A stretch of DNA of 64,000 bases, from contig CANNCO010000003.1 of NCBI GenBank assembly GCA_947503175.1, positions 317,501-381,500 on the forward strand, written 5' to 3'. The first letter of the stretch is position 1, and every line of letters starts with the position of its first letter. This DNA is from an uncultured Paracoccaceae bacterium. GTDB taxonomy: Bacteria; Pseudomonadota; Alphaproteobacteria; Rhodobacterales; Rhodobacteraceae. Below the pieces are notes generated by a model. The model saw only the letters and a list, made by a program, of their open reading frames with translations, did not search any database and was not told where the DNA came from. The position numbers were made by a program, and so were the translations under genes. Shown here one piece after another: positions 44,617-53,002 of the stretch.

Positions 44617-46596
44617 ATGTCCAACCAGAGCTTTGGCCCGATGAGCCGCCGGTCTTTCCTTGCCACTTCCGCCGCGGGTGCGACGCTGACGATGCTGCAT
44701 CCTTTTTCAGCGCACGCATCGGAAGGACAGGCCCATCTGCGCATCATGGAGACGACGGATCTGCACGTCCACGTCTTTCCCTATGACTATTACTCCGACC
44801 GTCCGGTCGATACGGTCGGCCTTGCCCGGACAGCGGCCCATATCGGTGATATCCGGGCCGAGGCGACGAATTCGGTCCTGTTGGACAACGGCGATTTCCT
44901 TCAGGGCAACCCAATGGGCGATTACATCGCCTATGAGCGCGGAATGCGCGAGGGCGACACCCATCCCATCATCGCCGCGATGAACACCCTGGGCTTCGAC
45001 GCCTCGACCCTTGGCAATCACGAATTCAACTACGGCCTCGATTTCCTGATGAAGTCACTCGCGGGTGCTGGCTTCCCCATCATCTCGGCCAATGTCGTGA
45101 AAGAGGCAGGTGGCACACCCACCGGCGACACCACCCTTGTCCGTCCCTATGTGATTCTCGATCGGACCGTCACCGACGGTGCGGGCGCAGAACACCCGAT
45201 CCGCATCGGCATCATCGGCTTCGTCCCGCCACAGATCATGCAATGGGACGCACGGCATCTGGTTGGCAATGTCACCGCCCGTGACATCGTCGAAACCGCC
45301 CGTGCGTGGGTTCCGCAGATCAAGGAAGAGGGAGCCGATATCATCATCGCGCTTTCGCATTCCGGCATCGGCGCGGCGGACCATACCGAGGGCATGGAAA
45401 ATGCCTCGATCCCGCTTGGTACGGTCGATGGTCTCGACGCTGTCCTGACCGGCCACAGCCATCTGGTTTTCCCCGGTCCGGCCTATGCCGAAACGCCCGG
45501 CGTCGACAACGATAACGCGACGATCCATGGCAAGCCTGCTGTTATGGCCGGTTTCTGGGGCTCGCATCTGGGCCTGATCGACCTGATGCTGGAACGCGAC
45601 GGAAACGCGTGGCGGGTGCTGACGCACTCGGTCGAAACCCGCCCGATTTCCAGGCGCAACGAAGACCGTTCGATCACCGCCCTTGTGGAAAGCGATCCTG
45701 AAGTCCTTGCCTCGGTCCAGACCGACCACGACGAGACGCTGGCCTATATCCGCCGTGCCGTCGGGAAAACGGCCGCGCCATTGCACAGCTACTTCGCGCT
45801 TGTAGCCGATGACCCCTCGGTCCAGATCGTAAGCCAGGCCCAGAAATGGTACGTGGCCCAGATGCTGGAAGGTACCGAATATGCCGGCCTTCCGATCCTG
45901 TCGGCAGCAGCACCCTTCAAGGCCGGTGGCCGGGGCGGACCGGAGTACTTCACCGATGTGCCCGTGGGCGATGTGGCGATCAAGAACGTGGCCGACCTGT
46001 ACCTTTACCCCAACACCGTTCGCGCGGTGAAAGTCACGGGGGCCGAGGTCAGGGACTGGCTGGAACGCTCGGCGGGCATGTTCAACCAAATCGAACCGGG
46101 CAAGGCCGATCAGGTTCTCCTGAACCCCGACTTCCCCAGCTACAATTTCGATGTGATCGACGGGGTGACTTATCAGATCGACTTGTCACAGCCGTCAAAG
46201 TTCACGTCGAAGGGCGAGGCCCTCAACCCGGACGCCAACCGCATCGTCAACCTGATGTATGATGGCCAGCCGGTGACCGATGACATGGAGTTCGTGATCG
46301 CCACAAACAACTACCGCGCCTCGGGCGGCGGCAGCTTCCCCGGTGCCAAGGGCGACACGATCATCCTCGAAGCGCCTGACACGAACCGCGACGTAATCGT
46401 CCGCTACATCGTGGAACAGGGCACGATCGACCCCAAGGCCGATGCCAACTGGTCCTTCGCACCCCTGCCGGGCACGTCGGTCCTGTTCGACACCGGCCCC
46501 GCGGCGACGGCCTATGCCGACAGCGTCCCGGGCGTCACCATCGAACCCGCAGGCGACGGCCCCGACGGTTTCGCACGCTTCCGGATCGGGCTGTAA
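44617..46596 (+). CDS. cpdB: 2',3'-cyclic-nucleotide 2'-phosphodiesterase/3'-nucleotidase
   Basis: A 659-residue periplasmic metallophosphoesterase. It opens with a Tat signal (SRRSFLATSAAGATL, then HPFSAHA). Metal-binding motifs are ETTDLHVHVF, NGDFLQGNP, LGNHEFNYG, ALSHSGIG and TGHSHLVFPG; the C-terminal 5'-nucleotidase domain (roughly 360-600) holds SAAAPFKAGGRGGP and a YRASGGGSFPG substrate loop. It turns 2',3'-cyclic nucleotides, as from RNA decay, into nucleosides and phosphate. AGGAGG precedes the ATG. A 12-bp hairpin follows. Upstream of an ABC importer, with which it may form a scavenging unit. Confidence 0.92.
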   Translation: MSNQSFGPMSRRSFLATSAAGATLTMLHPFSAHASEGQAHLRIMETTDLHVHVFPYDYYSDRPVDTVGLARTAAHIGDIRAEATNSVLLDNGDFLQGNPMGDYIAYERGMREGDTHPIIAAMNTLGFDASTLGNHEFNYGLDFLMKSLAGAGFPIISANVVKEAGGTPTGDTTLVRPYVILDRTVTDGAGAEHPIRIGIIGFVPPQIMQWDARHLVGNVTARDIVETARAWVPQIKEEGADIIIALSHSGIGAADHTEGMENASIPLGTVDGLDAVLTGHSHLVFPGPAYAETPGVDNDNATIHGKPAVMAGFWGSHLGLIDLMLERDGNAWRVLTHSVETRPISRRNEDRSITALVESDPEVLASVQTDHDETLAYIRRAVGKTAAPLHSYFALVADDPSVQIVSQAQKWYVAQMLEGTEYAGLPILSAAAPFKAGGRGGPEYFTDVPVGDVAIKNVADLYLYPNTVRAVKVTGAEVRDWLERSAGMFNQIEPGKADQVLLNPDFPSYNFDVIDGVTYQIDLSQPSKFTSKGEALNPDANRIVNLMYDGQPVTDDMEFVIATNNYRASGGGSFPGAKGDTIILEAPDTNRDVIVRYIVEQGTIDPKADANWSFAPLPGTSVLFDTGPAATAYADSVPGVTIEPAGDGPDGFARFRIGL

Positions 46597-46603
46597 CGTT
46601 TCC

Positions 46604-46637
46604 GGGCCGGGATCGTCGCGAAGACCGATCCCGGCCC
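46604..46637 (+). terminator. Long hairpin after the nucleotidase gene
   Basis: A perfect 12-bp stem GGGCCGGGATCG / CGATCCCGGCCC with a 10-base loop starts eight bases after the stop. No T-run follows, so termination may be Rho-assisted or the hairpin may stabilise the mRNA end. Confidence 0.6.
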
Positions 46638-46802
46638 GCCGCTTCACCGACAACAGATTGAGCAGGCCCCTAAAAGCTTGCCCAAAAAACAGGCAATGAT
46701 AAGTCTGTGGCAGGGGGAGTCGTGGGGGCTCTGGTAACTTCCGCACATCGACCCACAAAATCCGCGCCGGTCAACGACGCATCACCAACAGGAGGATACC
46801 CT

Positions 46803-47804
46803 TTGTTCCACCGTACAATCGCTGCTGCCGCAGCCGTTCTTATCGGTACCGCCGCCCATGCCCAGACCGACGTGCCTTTCGCGCTCGACTGGAAATTCGA
46901 AGGCCCGTCCGCGGCCTATTTCGCCGCGATCGACAACGGCCATTTCGAGGCCGAAGGGCTGAACGTCACGATCGAAGCCGGCTCCGGTTCGGTCAACACG
47001 ATCCCGAAAATCGCCACGGGCGCCTTCCCGGTCGGGTTCGGCGACATCAACTCGGTCATCAAGTTCCTTGATCAGAACCCGGGCGCGCCCGTCACCGCCG
47101 TGATGATGATCTATGACAAGCCCGCCTTCGCCATCGTCGGCCGGAAAAGCCAGGGCGTCATGGCGCCGAAAGACCTTGAAGGCCGCGTGTTGGGTGCCCC
47201 GCCCCCGGATGGCGCCTGGGCCCAGTTTCCGGCCTTCGCCAGCGCAAACGATCTCGATATCTCCCAAATCCAGGTCGAGCCTGTGGGCTTCCCGACCCGC
47301 GAACCGATGCTCGCCGAAGGCGAGGTGGATGCGGTCACAGGTTTCTCGTTCTCTTCGGTCCTGAACCTCAAGCGTCTTGGCGTGCCCGCCGACGACATCT
47401 CGAACATCCTGATGGCCGATCACGGCCTGTCGCTTTATGGCAATGCGATCCTCGTGAACACCGACTACGCGGCGGAAAATCCTGACACCATCAAGGCGTT
47501 CCTGCGCGCCGTCGCCAAGGGCTGGATGGATGTGGCCGCCGATCCCGCAGCCGGTATCGCCAGCCTGATCGAACGCAACCCGGCGGCAGACCCGGCTCTT
47601 GAACAGGAACGTCTGCAGATGTCGCTCGACCAGAACGTCCTGACCGACTGGGTCAAGGCCAATGGCATGGGCGGCATCGACCCGGCACGGATGGAGGCCG
47701 CCATCGCGCAAATCGGCGAAACCTACGAGTTTCAGAATACGCCCGATGCAAGCATCTACTTCACCGACGCCTACCTTCCCGAAGGCGGTTTCAAGGTGAA
47801 CTGA
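46803..47804 (+). CDS. NMT1/THI5-like ABC substrate-binding protein
   Basis: A 333-residue periplasmic binding protein with a cleaved signal (FHRTIAAAAAVLIGTAAHAQ). The mature part, FALDWKFEGPSAAYFAAIDN ... GHFEAEGLNVTIEAGSGSV, matches the NMT1/SsuA-like family that binds pyrimidine precursors, taurine or related nitrogen/sulfur compounds. It starts at TTG (46803), seven bases after a perfect AGGAGG, because no ATG gives a proper signal. No thiamine riboswitch is seen upstream. The ATPase and permease follow, so it is the specificity part of that importer. Substrate not known. Confidence 0.87.
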   Translation: MFHRTIAAAAAVLIGTAAHAQTDVPFALDWKFEGPSAAYFAAIDNGHFEAEGLNVTIEAGSGSVNTIPKIATGAFPVGFGDINSVIKFLDQNPGAPVTAVMMIYDKPAFAIVGRKSQGVMAPKDLEGRVLGAPPPDGAWAQFPAFASANDLDISQIQVEPVGFPTREPMLAEGEVDAVTGFSFSSVLNLKRLGVPADDISNILMADHGLSLYGNAILVNTDYAAENPDTIKAFLRAVAKGWMDVAADPAAGIASLIERNPAADPALEQERLQMSLDQNVLTDWVKANGMGGIDPARMEAAIAQIGETYEFQNTPDASIYFTDAYLPEGGFKVN

Positions 47805-47825
47805 CCGCAAAACGCGCGGACCCAT

Positions 47826-47863
47826 CGCCTCCGGCGGGAACTATCCCTGCCGGAGGCGCTTTT
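47826..47863 (+). terminator. Intercistronic hairpin in the ABC operon
   Basis: CGCCTCCGGC (47826-47835) and GCCGGAGGCG (47849-47858) form a 10-bp stem with an inner GGGA/TCCC pair, followed by CTTTTGCTTTC. It lies between the binding-protein and ATPase genes. Such partial terminators let a binding protein be made in excess over its transporter, and the stem may also protect the upstream message. Confidence 0.7.
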
Positions 47864-47882
47864 GCTTTCTGGCGGACGACCC

Positions 47883-48680
47883 ATGACCGAATACCTTATC
47901 GACATCAAGGACGTGACCCACGCCTACCAGACCCAGTCGGGTCCGCTGCCCGTCCTGGACGGCCTGAACGTCTCGGTCCCCGAAGGCGGGTTCGCGGCGG
48001 TCGTCGGCCCCTCGGGCTGCGGGAAATCGACCCTAACGCGGCTGATTGCGGGCCTGATGAAGCCGGATGCGGGCGAGGTCTGGCTGCATGGCGAACCGGT
48101 CAAGGGCCCCCGCGCGACCGTTGGCATGGCCTTCCAGAACCCGGTTCTGCTAGAATGGCGGTCGATCCTGAAAAACGTCCTCCTGCCCCTCGAAATCGTC
48201 CACTCGAAGCTCTCCCGGCGCGAACAGGAGGAGCGGGCCCGCCGCCTTCTGGCGCTCGTCGGTCTTGAAGGCTTCGAGGACAAGCGTCCCTCGGAATTGT
48301 CAGGCGGCATGCGTCAACGCGCATCGCTCTGCCGCGCCCTGATCCATCAGCCCGAGGTTCTGATCCTCGACGAACCCTTCGGCGCGCTCGACGCCTTCAC
48401 CCGCGAAGACCTCTGGCAGATCATGCACCGCGTGAAGGAAGAGGAACCCTTCACCGGCGTTCTGATCACGCATGACCTGCGCGAATCGATCTTTCTGGCC
48501 GATGAGGTGATCGTCCTGTCCGGCCGCCCCGCGCACACGCAGTATCGCCTGACCGTGCCCGATACCGGCCCCCGCGACCTTGATCATCTCTACACACCCG
48601 AGGCCGCCGAGATGCTCAATGTCCTGCGCCACCAGATCGAAATCGCGCAGGGCCGCGCCCCCGCAGAGGCCGCCGAGTAA
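47883..48680 (+). CDS. ABC importer ATP-binding protein (SsuB/TauB-like)
   Basis: A 265-residue ATPase with Walker A GPSGCGKST (42-50), signature LSGGMRQR, Walker B LILDEPFGALD and the switch His in LITHDL. Sequence is of the nitrate/sulfonate/taurine (SsuB/TauB) subfamily, consistent with the NMT1-like binding protein just upstream. The start at 47883 opens MTEYLIDIKDV; a weak upstream TTG would lengthen it by seven residues. TAATG overlaps the next start. Confidence 0.92.
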   Translation: MTEYLIDIKDVTHAYQTQSGPLPVLDGLNVSVPEGGFAAVVGPSGCGKSTLTRLIAGLMKPDAGEVWLHGEPVKGPRATVGMAFQNPVLLEWRSILKNVLLPLEIVHSKLSRREQEERARRLLALVGLEGFEDKRPSELSGGMRQRASLCRALIHQPEVLILDEPFGALDAFTREDLWQIMHRVKEEEPFTGVLITHDLRESIFLADEVIVLSGRPAHTQYRLTVPDTGPRDLDHLYTPEAAEMLNVLRHQIEIAQGRAPAEAAE

Positions 48681-49438
48681 TGGTTCAGAAAATCGCCGTC
48701 CCGCTGATCGCCGTCCTGATCTTTCTACTGCTTTGGGAGCTTCTGGTCTGGGCCAATGGCTGGCCGAACTACAAGATGGCCTCGCCCTCTGATCTCTGGC
48801 CCGCCTTCTGGCGGTTCCGCGAGTTGTTCTTCGTCATGGGATGGGACACGCTCTGGCGCACTGTCGTCGGGCTGCTTCTCGCCATTGTCTTTGGTGTCGG
48901 CCTTGGCATGATCATGGGCTTCAGCCGCATCATGCGCGACGCACTCTACCCGCTGCTCGTGGGTTTCAACGCTATTCCCAAGGCAACTGTTGTCCCGATC
49001 ATCGCACTGATGTTCGTAGGTGCCCACGACTTCAACACGATCCTGATCGCCTTCATGATCTCGTTCTTTCCCATCGCTGTCTCGGTTTCGATCGGCCTTT
49101 CGACACTCGAACCCGAATATCGCGATATCCTGCGTTCACTTGGGGCTTCGAAACTCGATATCTTCTGGAAGATCGCCCTGCCCAAAACCCTGCCCGAGTT
49201 CTTCGGCGCGCTGAAGGTTTCCGTCACGCTCGCCTTCATCGGCACCAACCTGATGGAGATCGTCTCTCCCCACGGACGCGGCCTCGGCGCCCTGTTCGAC
49301 AGCGGCAAGACGAACTCCGACTATCCGCTGATGTTCGCCGTTCTCATCGCCTTGGCGTTTCTCGGGATCGTTCTCTACTACGTCGTGGTCGCGCTGGAAA
49401 AAGTCTTTGCAGGCTGGGCGGAACGCAGCCCGACCTAA
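48680..49438 (+). CDS. ABC importer permease (SsuC/TauC-like)
   Basis: A 252-residue inner-membrane protein with about six helices and the EAA loop DILRSLGASKLDIFWKIALP near residue 150. It starts one base inside the ATPase stop (TAATG), completing a three-gene importer with an NMT1-like binding protein. The stop overlaps by 4 bases that of the convergent AraC gene (CTAA). Substrate is the same unknown as for the binding protein. Confidence 0.92.
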   Translation: MVQKIAVPLIAVLIFLLLWELLVWANGWPNYKMASPSDLWPAFWRFRELFFVMGWDTLWRTVVGLLLAIVFGVGLGMIMGFSRIMRDALYPLLVGFNAIPKATVVPIIALMFVGAHDFNTILIAFMISFFPIAVSVSIGLSTLEPEYRDILRSLGASKLDIFWKIALPKTLPEFFGALKVSVTLAFIGTNLMEIVSPHGRGLGALFDSGKTNSDYPLMFAVLIALAFLGIVLYYVVVALEKVFAGWAERSPT

Positions 49439-50415
49439 GCCCTTCCGACTCGAAGGGCCTCAGGCGTTGTCCCGGTCCAGTCGTGAAATGCCCGAATGAA
49501 GGAATTTGGGTCCACGTATCCAAGAAGAAAAGCGATCTCGGCACTCGTGTGCCGGGTGCGGGTCAGGTAATCCCGAGCCAGACGTTCCCGAAGACGTGCA
49601 AGCTCTGCCTGAAAACTCGTGCCCTCACCGTTAAGCCGGCGTTGCATCGACCGCGTGCTTACACCCAGATCCCGCGCAATCTGACCGACATCGGCCCGTG
49701 CCGCCGGTAGAGCCTCCATCAAGGCCGCCTGAACGCGCGCGGTCATAGAGGCATCGCGCCGCAACTCGTCCAACCGTGCCCGAAGCCCGGCATCGAACAT
49801 CGCAAACAGTGCTGGGTTGGCGCTGAGAAACGGACGGCTGGCGTCTTCCAGTGCGAAAACAAGGCCATCTTGCGGACCAGTCTCGACGGAAACGCCGAAG
49901 AAGGCATCATAGTTCGACCCATACGGAGGTTCCCGCATGGCAACGCGGTGGGGCACGACGTGCGTGCGCGTTGCAAGCCGCGCCAAATGTACGAGAAAAA
50001 CCAACTCTGCCGCAGCGAACTCCTGCGGCAGCCGAATACCCTCCAATGTCTCGCAGTTCATCAAAAGGCCATCTTCGACCTCCGAAAGCCCAAGCCGCAT
50101 GGGGCCGATAAGCGGCTTGTATTGTGCAAGCCGGGAAAGTGCCGCGGTCAGATCGGGACTACAGAATGCCGCAAAAAGCGGTGGGCTGAACGCGGCAGTA
50201 TCCACGGCGCAGCCAAGCTTCAGCCCGGCATCCTCCCCAAGCTGTAACTCCAACGCCCGCCAGAGCCGAAAGAACGCCTCCGGCTCAAGTTGCGGCCGCT
50301 CGCGGGCGAACAGGTCGGCAGGAAGCTCTGCCGCCTTCAGCAGATCCCCCGCGCCAATACCCAATGCATCAAGAAGAGCTGCCCAGCCCAGGTCGACCGT
50401 GAACTTCTGGCTCAT
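49435..50415 (-). CDS. AraC-family regulator with arabinose-binding-like N-terminal domain
   Basis: A 326-residue transcription factor. Residues about 15-205 form the OruR/ArgR-type N-terminal domain (GIGAGDLLKAAELPADLFARE); the C-terminal HTH_18 (about 230-325) contains IARDLGVSTRSMQRRLNGEG and FLLGYVDPNSFIRAFHDWTG. Its start is overlapped by the stop of the SDR gene (ATGA), so it is cotranslated with that gene and may regulate the divergent or convergent neighbours. Effector not known. Confidence 0.87.
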   Translation of the reverse strand: MSQKFTVDLGWAALLDALGIGAGDLLKAAELPADLFARERPQLEPEAFFRLWRALELQLGEDAGLKLGCAVDTAAFSPPLFAAFCSPDLTAALSRLAQYKPLIGPMRLGLSEVEDGLLMNCETLEGIRLPQEFAAAELVFLVHLARLATRTHVVPHRVAMREPPYGSNYDAFFGVSVETGPQDGLVFALEDASRPFLSANPALFAMFDAGLRARLDELRRDASMTARVQAALMEALPAARADVGQIARDLGVSTRSMQRRLNGEGTSFQAELARLRERLARDYLTRTRHTSAEIAFLLGYVDPNSFIRAFHDWTGTTPEALRVGRA

Positions 50416-51236
50416 TTGATCTGGCTCATCACAGCGGCATCGAACCAGCGATCCGGCAGCAGCCAACGCAGGAACAGCGAAGAGCCCGAAAACGCACCGG
50501 CTGCGTAGCGTGTCTTCGGCTTCTCCGCACGGATCGCTCGCATCACCAGATCGGTTATCACCGAAGTCGGAGAGCCGATATCCTGCTCGTACGCCCGCTT
50601 GTTTGCCGAACTCAATCGTTGGATCAAGTCGCGATACGGGCCTTCTGGGTTGCCCTTCATGTTGTCCGAAAGCGCCGTCCCGAACTCTGTCTTGATCGCG
50701 CCCGGCTCAATGACGACCACGTCGATCCCGTGTGGCTTCAACTCCAGCCTCAACGCATCAGACCAGCCCTCAAGTGCGTGTTTGGTCGCGTGATACCACG
50801 CTCCCAGAGGCGTATAGATCTTGCCTCCCACCGAGCTGATATTGATGATCAGGCCCCGGTCGTTGGTCCGCATCAGCGGCAGAAGAAGCTGCGTCAACCG
50901 CGCCAGCCCGAATATGTTCACCTCGAACTGGTAGCGCGCCGTCTCGATCGGAGTTTCCTCGACCGGACCATACTGGCCATATCCCGCATTGTTGATCAGA
51001 ACGTCGATGCCGCCGTGTCCGGCACGGATTGCTTCGACAGCCGCCACCACGTCTTCTTCCTTCGTGATGTCCATCGGCAAGACGATCGCCCCGGCCTCCT
51101 TAAGGTCCTGCATCTTGTCCACGCTCCGCGCGGCGGCATAGACCGTCATCCCATCTTTCAGAAGGCGTTGGGCAAAGTCCTTGCCCATTCCCGAGGATGC
51201 CCCGGTCACAAGAACGGATTTATATCTGCGGCTCAT
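50412..51236 (-). CDS. SDR-family oxidoreductase
   Basis: A 274-residue short-chain dehydrogenase. The cofactor motif is TGASSGMG (11-18), INNAGYG is the NNAG strand, and the catalytic set is Ser in INISSVGG and Tyr/Lys in WYHATKHALEG (YHATK). Like many alphaproteobacterial SDRs of the YdfG/retinol-dehydrogenase-like subgroup, the substrate is unclear. GGAG precedes the ATG at 51236. It is the upstream partner of an AraC regulator, which starts within its stop codon. Confidence 0.9.
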   Translation of the reverse strand: MSRRYKSVLVTGASSGMGKDFAQRLLKDGMTVYAAARSVDKMQDLKEAGAIVLPMDITKEEDVVAAVEAIRAGHGGIDVLINNAGYGQYGPVEETPIETARYQFEVNIFGLARLTQLLLPLMRTNDRGLIINISSVGGKIYTPLGAWYHATKHALEGWSDALRLELKPHGIDVVVIEPGAIKTEFGTALSDNMKGNPEGPYRDLIQRLSSANKRAYEQDIGSPTSVITDLVMRAIRAEKPKTRYAAGAFSGSSLFLRWLLPDRWFDAAVMSQIK

Positions 51237-51353
51237 GGCTTTCTCCAAATGCTGTGCTTGAGGATAGTTAGCCAACGTCTTGCGCCTTCACACTCGCAGA
51301 TCGCGCCAATCCTATCGCAAAACGCGCCAAACGCCATGCCATCCGTGCCAGAC

Positions 51354-51382
51354 TTGCGAATCCCCGCCCCGATCCGTATCTA
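51354..51382 (+). promoter_or_regulatory. Promoter of the SRP RNA gene
   Basis: TTGCGA (51354-51359) and TATCTA (51377-51382) are separated by exactly 17 bases and place a start about seven bases before the first paired base of the SRP RNA. This is a good sigma70-like promoter for a stable RNA. Nothing else is seen in 51237-51353. Confidence 0.65.
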
Positions 51383-51389
51383 AAGATCC

Positions 51390-51484
51390 GAGAGGTTGGC
51401 GCGGGCAGGCGCCTCGCCAACCCGGTCAGGTCCGGAAGGAAGCAGCCGTAACGAGCCCCGCTTGGGTCGTTGTCCAGCCTCTCA
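51390..51484 (+). ncRNA. ffs: Signal recognition particle RNA, small type
   Basis: The bases GGTCAGGTCCGGAAGGAAGC followed by AGCCGTAACGA are the universal SRP RNA apical (domain IV) hairpin. GAGAGG (51390-51395) pairs with CCTCTC (51478-51483), closing a hairpin of about 95 bases, the size of bacterial small SRP RNA. It acts with Ffh to deliver membrane-protein-translating ribosomes to FtsY. A good promoter lies just upstream. The stretch 51237-51641 holds this RNA, its promoter, a 12-codon ORF (51518) and nothing else recognised. Confidence 0.95.
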
Positions 51485-51517
51485 CCTGAAAGACCTTGAA
51501 GCCGAAAGGAGGGCTTT

Positions 51518-51556
51518 ATGATTGTCGCCATCTCCCTTCGGGCAACACGCGGGTAA
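51518..51556 (+). CDS. 12-codon ORF with strong ribosome-binding site
   Basis: ATG at 51518 preceded by AAAGGAGG (51505-51512, five bases before), encoding MIVAISLRATRG then TAA. The unusually perfect ribosome-binding site is the only evidence of translation. It lies between ffs and rsgA and could be a leader peptide of rsgA, or a chance match. Confidence 0.25.
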   Translation: MIVAISLRATRG

Positions 51557-51641
51557 TCCTGCCGGTTGACCTGAACACGTACCGCCCGCATTTGCGAAGA
51601 GCGATGCGCGTGGCCCTGTTCCTGCATTCCAAGGCAGACCA

Positions 51642-52670
51642 ATGACACTATCACTACAGGACCTTGGCTGGTCCCCGTTCTTCCAGCGGCAGTTGGACGA
51701 CGATCCCCTGTATATCCACCGCGTGACCGAGGTTCAGCGCGACCGTATCAGCGTACTTGGCCCGGACGGGCCGTCTGTGCTCATTCCCGTCTCCGGCCTG
51801 TCAACGGGCGAAATCGTCGTGGGCGACTGGGTTCGCTCCGACCCGAATGGCCATCTGACGGACATCCTTGACCGCCAGACCCTTCTGTCGCGCCGCGCCG
51901 CAGGCACCGATGCGCGCGTTCAACTGATCGCTGCGAACGTCGATACGCTCTATATCACCACATCGTGCAATGCCGATTTCAACCCCGCGCGGCTTGAGCG
52001 ATATCTGGCACTGGCCCATGACGCGGGGTGTTACCCCGTTCTCGTCTTGACCAAGGCCGACCTCTGCGATGACCCGAGCGAGTATGTCCGCAGAGCCGAA
52101 AAACTGTCCCCGATGCTCACGGTCCTTGCCGTGAATGCCCACGACCCGGCTGACATCGAAAGCGTCATGTCATGGACCGGCAAGGGTCAGACAGCAGCCT
52201 TGCTCGGCTCGTCCGGCGTCGGGAAAACCACGCTCCTCAACGGCATGGCCGGCATCGCAGAGGCAACGGCGGGCATCCGCGAAGACGATGCCAAGGGGCG
52301 CCACACGACCACCTCCCGCGCCCTCCGCCCGATGACGAATGGCGGGTGGCTGATCGATACGCCCGGAATGCGCGCCCTGCGGTTGCAGGATGCAAGCGAA
52401 GGCATTGATGCCCTGTTCGAAGATGTAAGTGCCTTGGCTGAGACTTGCCGTTTCAACGACTGCGCGCACGAGACGGAACCGGGCTGTGCCGTTCAGGCCG
52501 CGATTGCCGACGGGAAACTGGACGCTGGAAGGTTGGTGCGCTGGCAAAAGCTTCGCCGCGAAGATGCCCGCAACAGCGAAACCATCGCCCAGGCCCGGGC
52601 CCGGGCAAAGGGGTTTGGCAAGATGGTCAGAGAGGTCGAACGAGTCATGAAGGGCACGAAAGGGCGCTAG
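51642..52670 (+). CDS. rsgA: Ribosome small subunit-dependent GTPase A
   Basis: A 342-residue circularly permuted GTPase assisting 30S maturation. An N-terminal OB fold precedes the G motifs in the permuted order: G4 TKAD (137-140), G1 GSSGVGKT (189-196), G3 DTPG near residue 241. A C-terminal zinc site has CRFNDCAHETEPGC. The tail is basic (REVERVMKGTKGR). Rightward gene whose stop shares CTAG with the convergent small membrane protein gene. Confidence 0.96.
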   Translation: MTLSLQDLGWSPFFQRQLDDDPLYIHRVTEVQRDRISVLGPDGPSVLIPVSGLSTGEIVVGDWVRSDPNGHLTDILDRQTLLSRRAAGTDARVQLIAANVDTLYITTSCNADFNPARLERYLALAHDAGCYPVLVLTKADLCDDPSEYVRRAEKLSPMLTVLAVNAHDPADIESVMSWTGKGQTAALLGSSGVGKTTLLNGMAGIAEATAGIREDDAKGRHTTTSRALRPMTNGGWLIDTPGMRALRLQDASEGIDALFEDVSALAETCRFNDCAHETEPGCAVQAAIADGKLDAGRLVRWQKLRREDARNSETIAQARARAKGFGKMVREVERVMKGTKGR

Positions 52671-52984
52671 ACCACACCGAACCGGGCCCACAGGACAAGC
52701 CCTGCAAGCCCCGCGACCAGCAGACCCGCCAGCCCCAACGGCCAGCGGGAAAGCCGCCGCGCGGGGCTTGCCGCAGGGAACCCGCGGCCCATGCCCCAGA
52801 TACCCAATGCAAGCATGCCTGCGATCCCCTGCCAGCCCAGAAACGTGGTGACCCGGTTCATCCCGCGCACAAAACCGTCGCCGGTCGTGGGCGTCAGCCA
52901 CCACGCCGCGAATGACCCCGCAAAGGTCATCAGCCAGAGGGCCAGCAGGATCATCAGCCAAAGCCGCCGCGCATCATCACTCAT
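52667..52984 (-). CDS. Small three-helix membrane protein
   Basis: A 105-residue protein with three predicted membrane helices: residues about 8-30, 46-66 and 81-101. Trp-rich first helix (LWLMILLALWLMTFAGSFAAWW). No family recognised. Located between rsgA and the ankyrin gene; its stop shares CTAG with rsgA. Nothing in the sequence suggests a function. Confidence 0.65.
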   Translation of the reverse strand: MSDDARRLWLMILLALWLMTFAGSFAAWWLTPTTGDGFVRGMNRVTTFLGWQGIAGMLALGIWGMGRGFPAASPARRLSRWPLGLAGLLVAGLAGLVLWARFGVV

Positions 52985-53002
52985 GCGCGGTAGCCTAGCC
53001 GA

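Noticed and set aside
46638-46802. Thiamine (TPP) riboswitch before the NMT1-like gene
   Set aside because: No CTGAGA or ACCTGAACC-type THI-box core is present in the leader.
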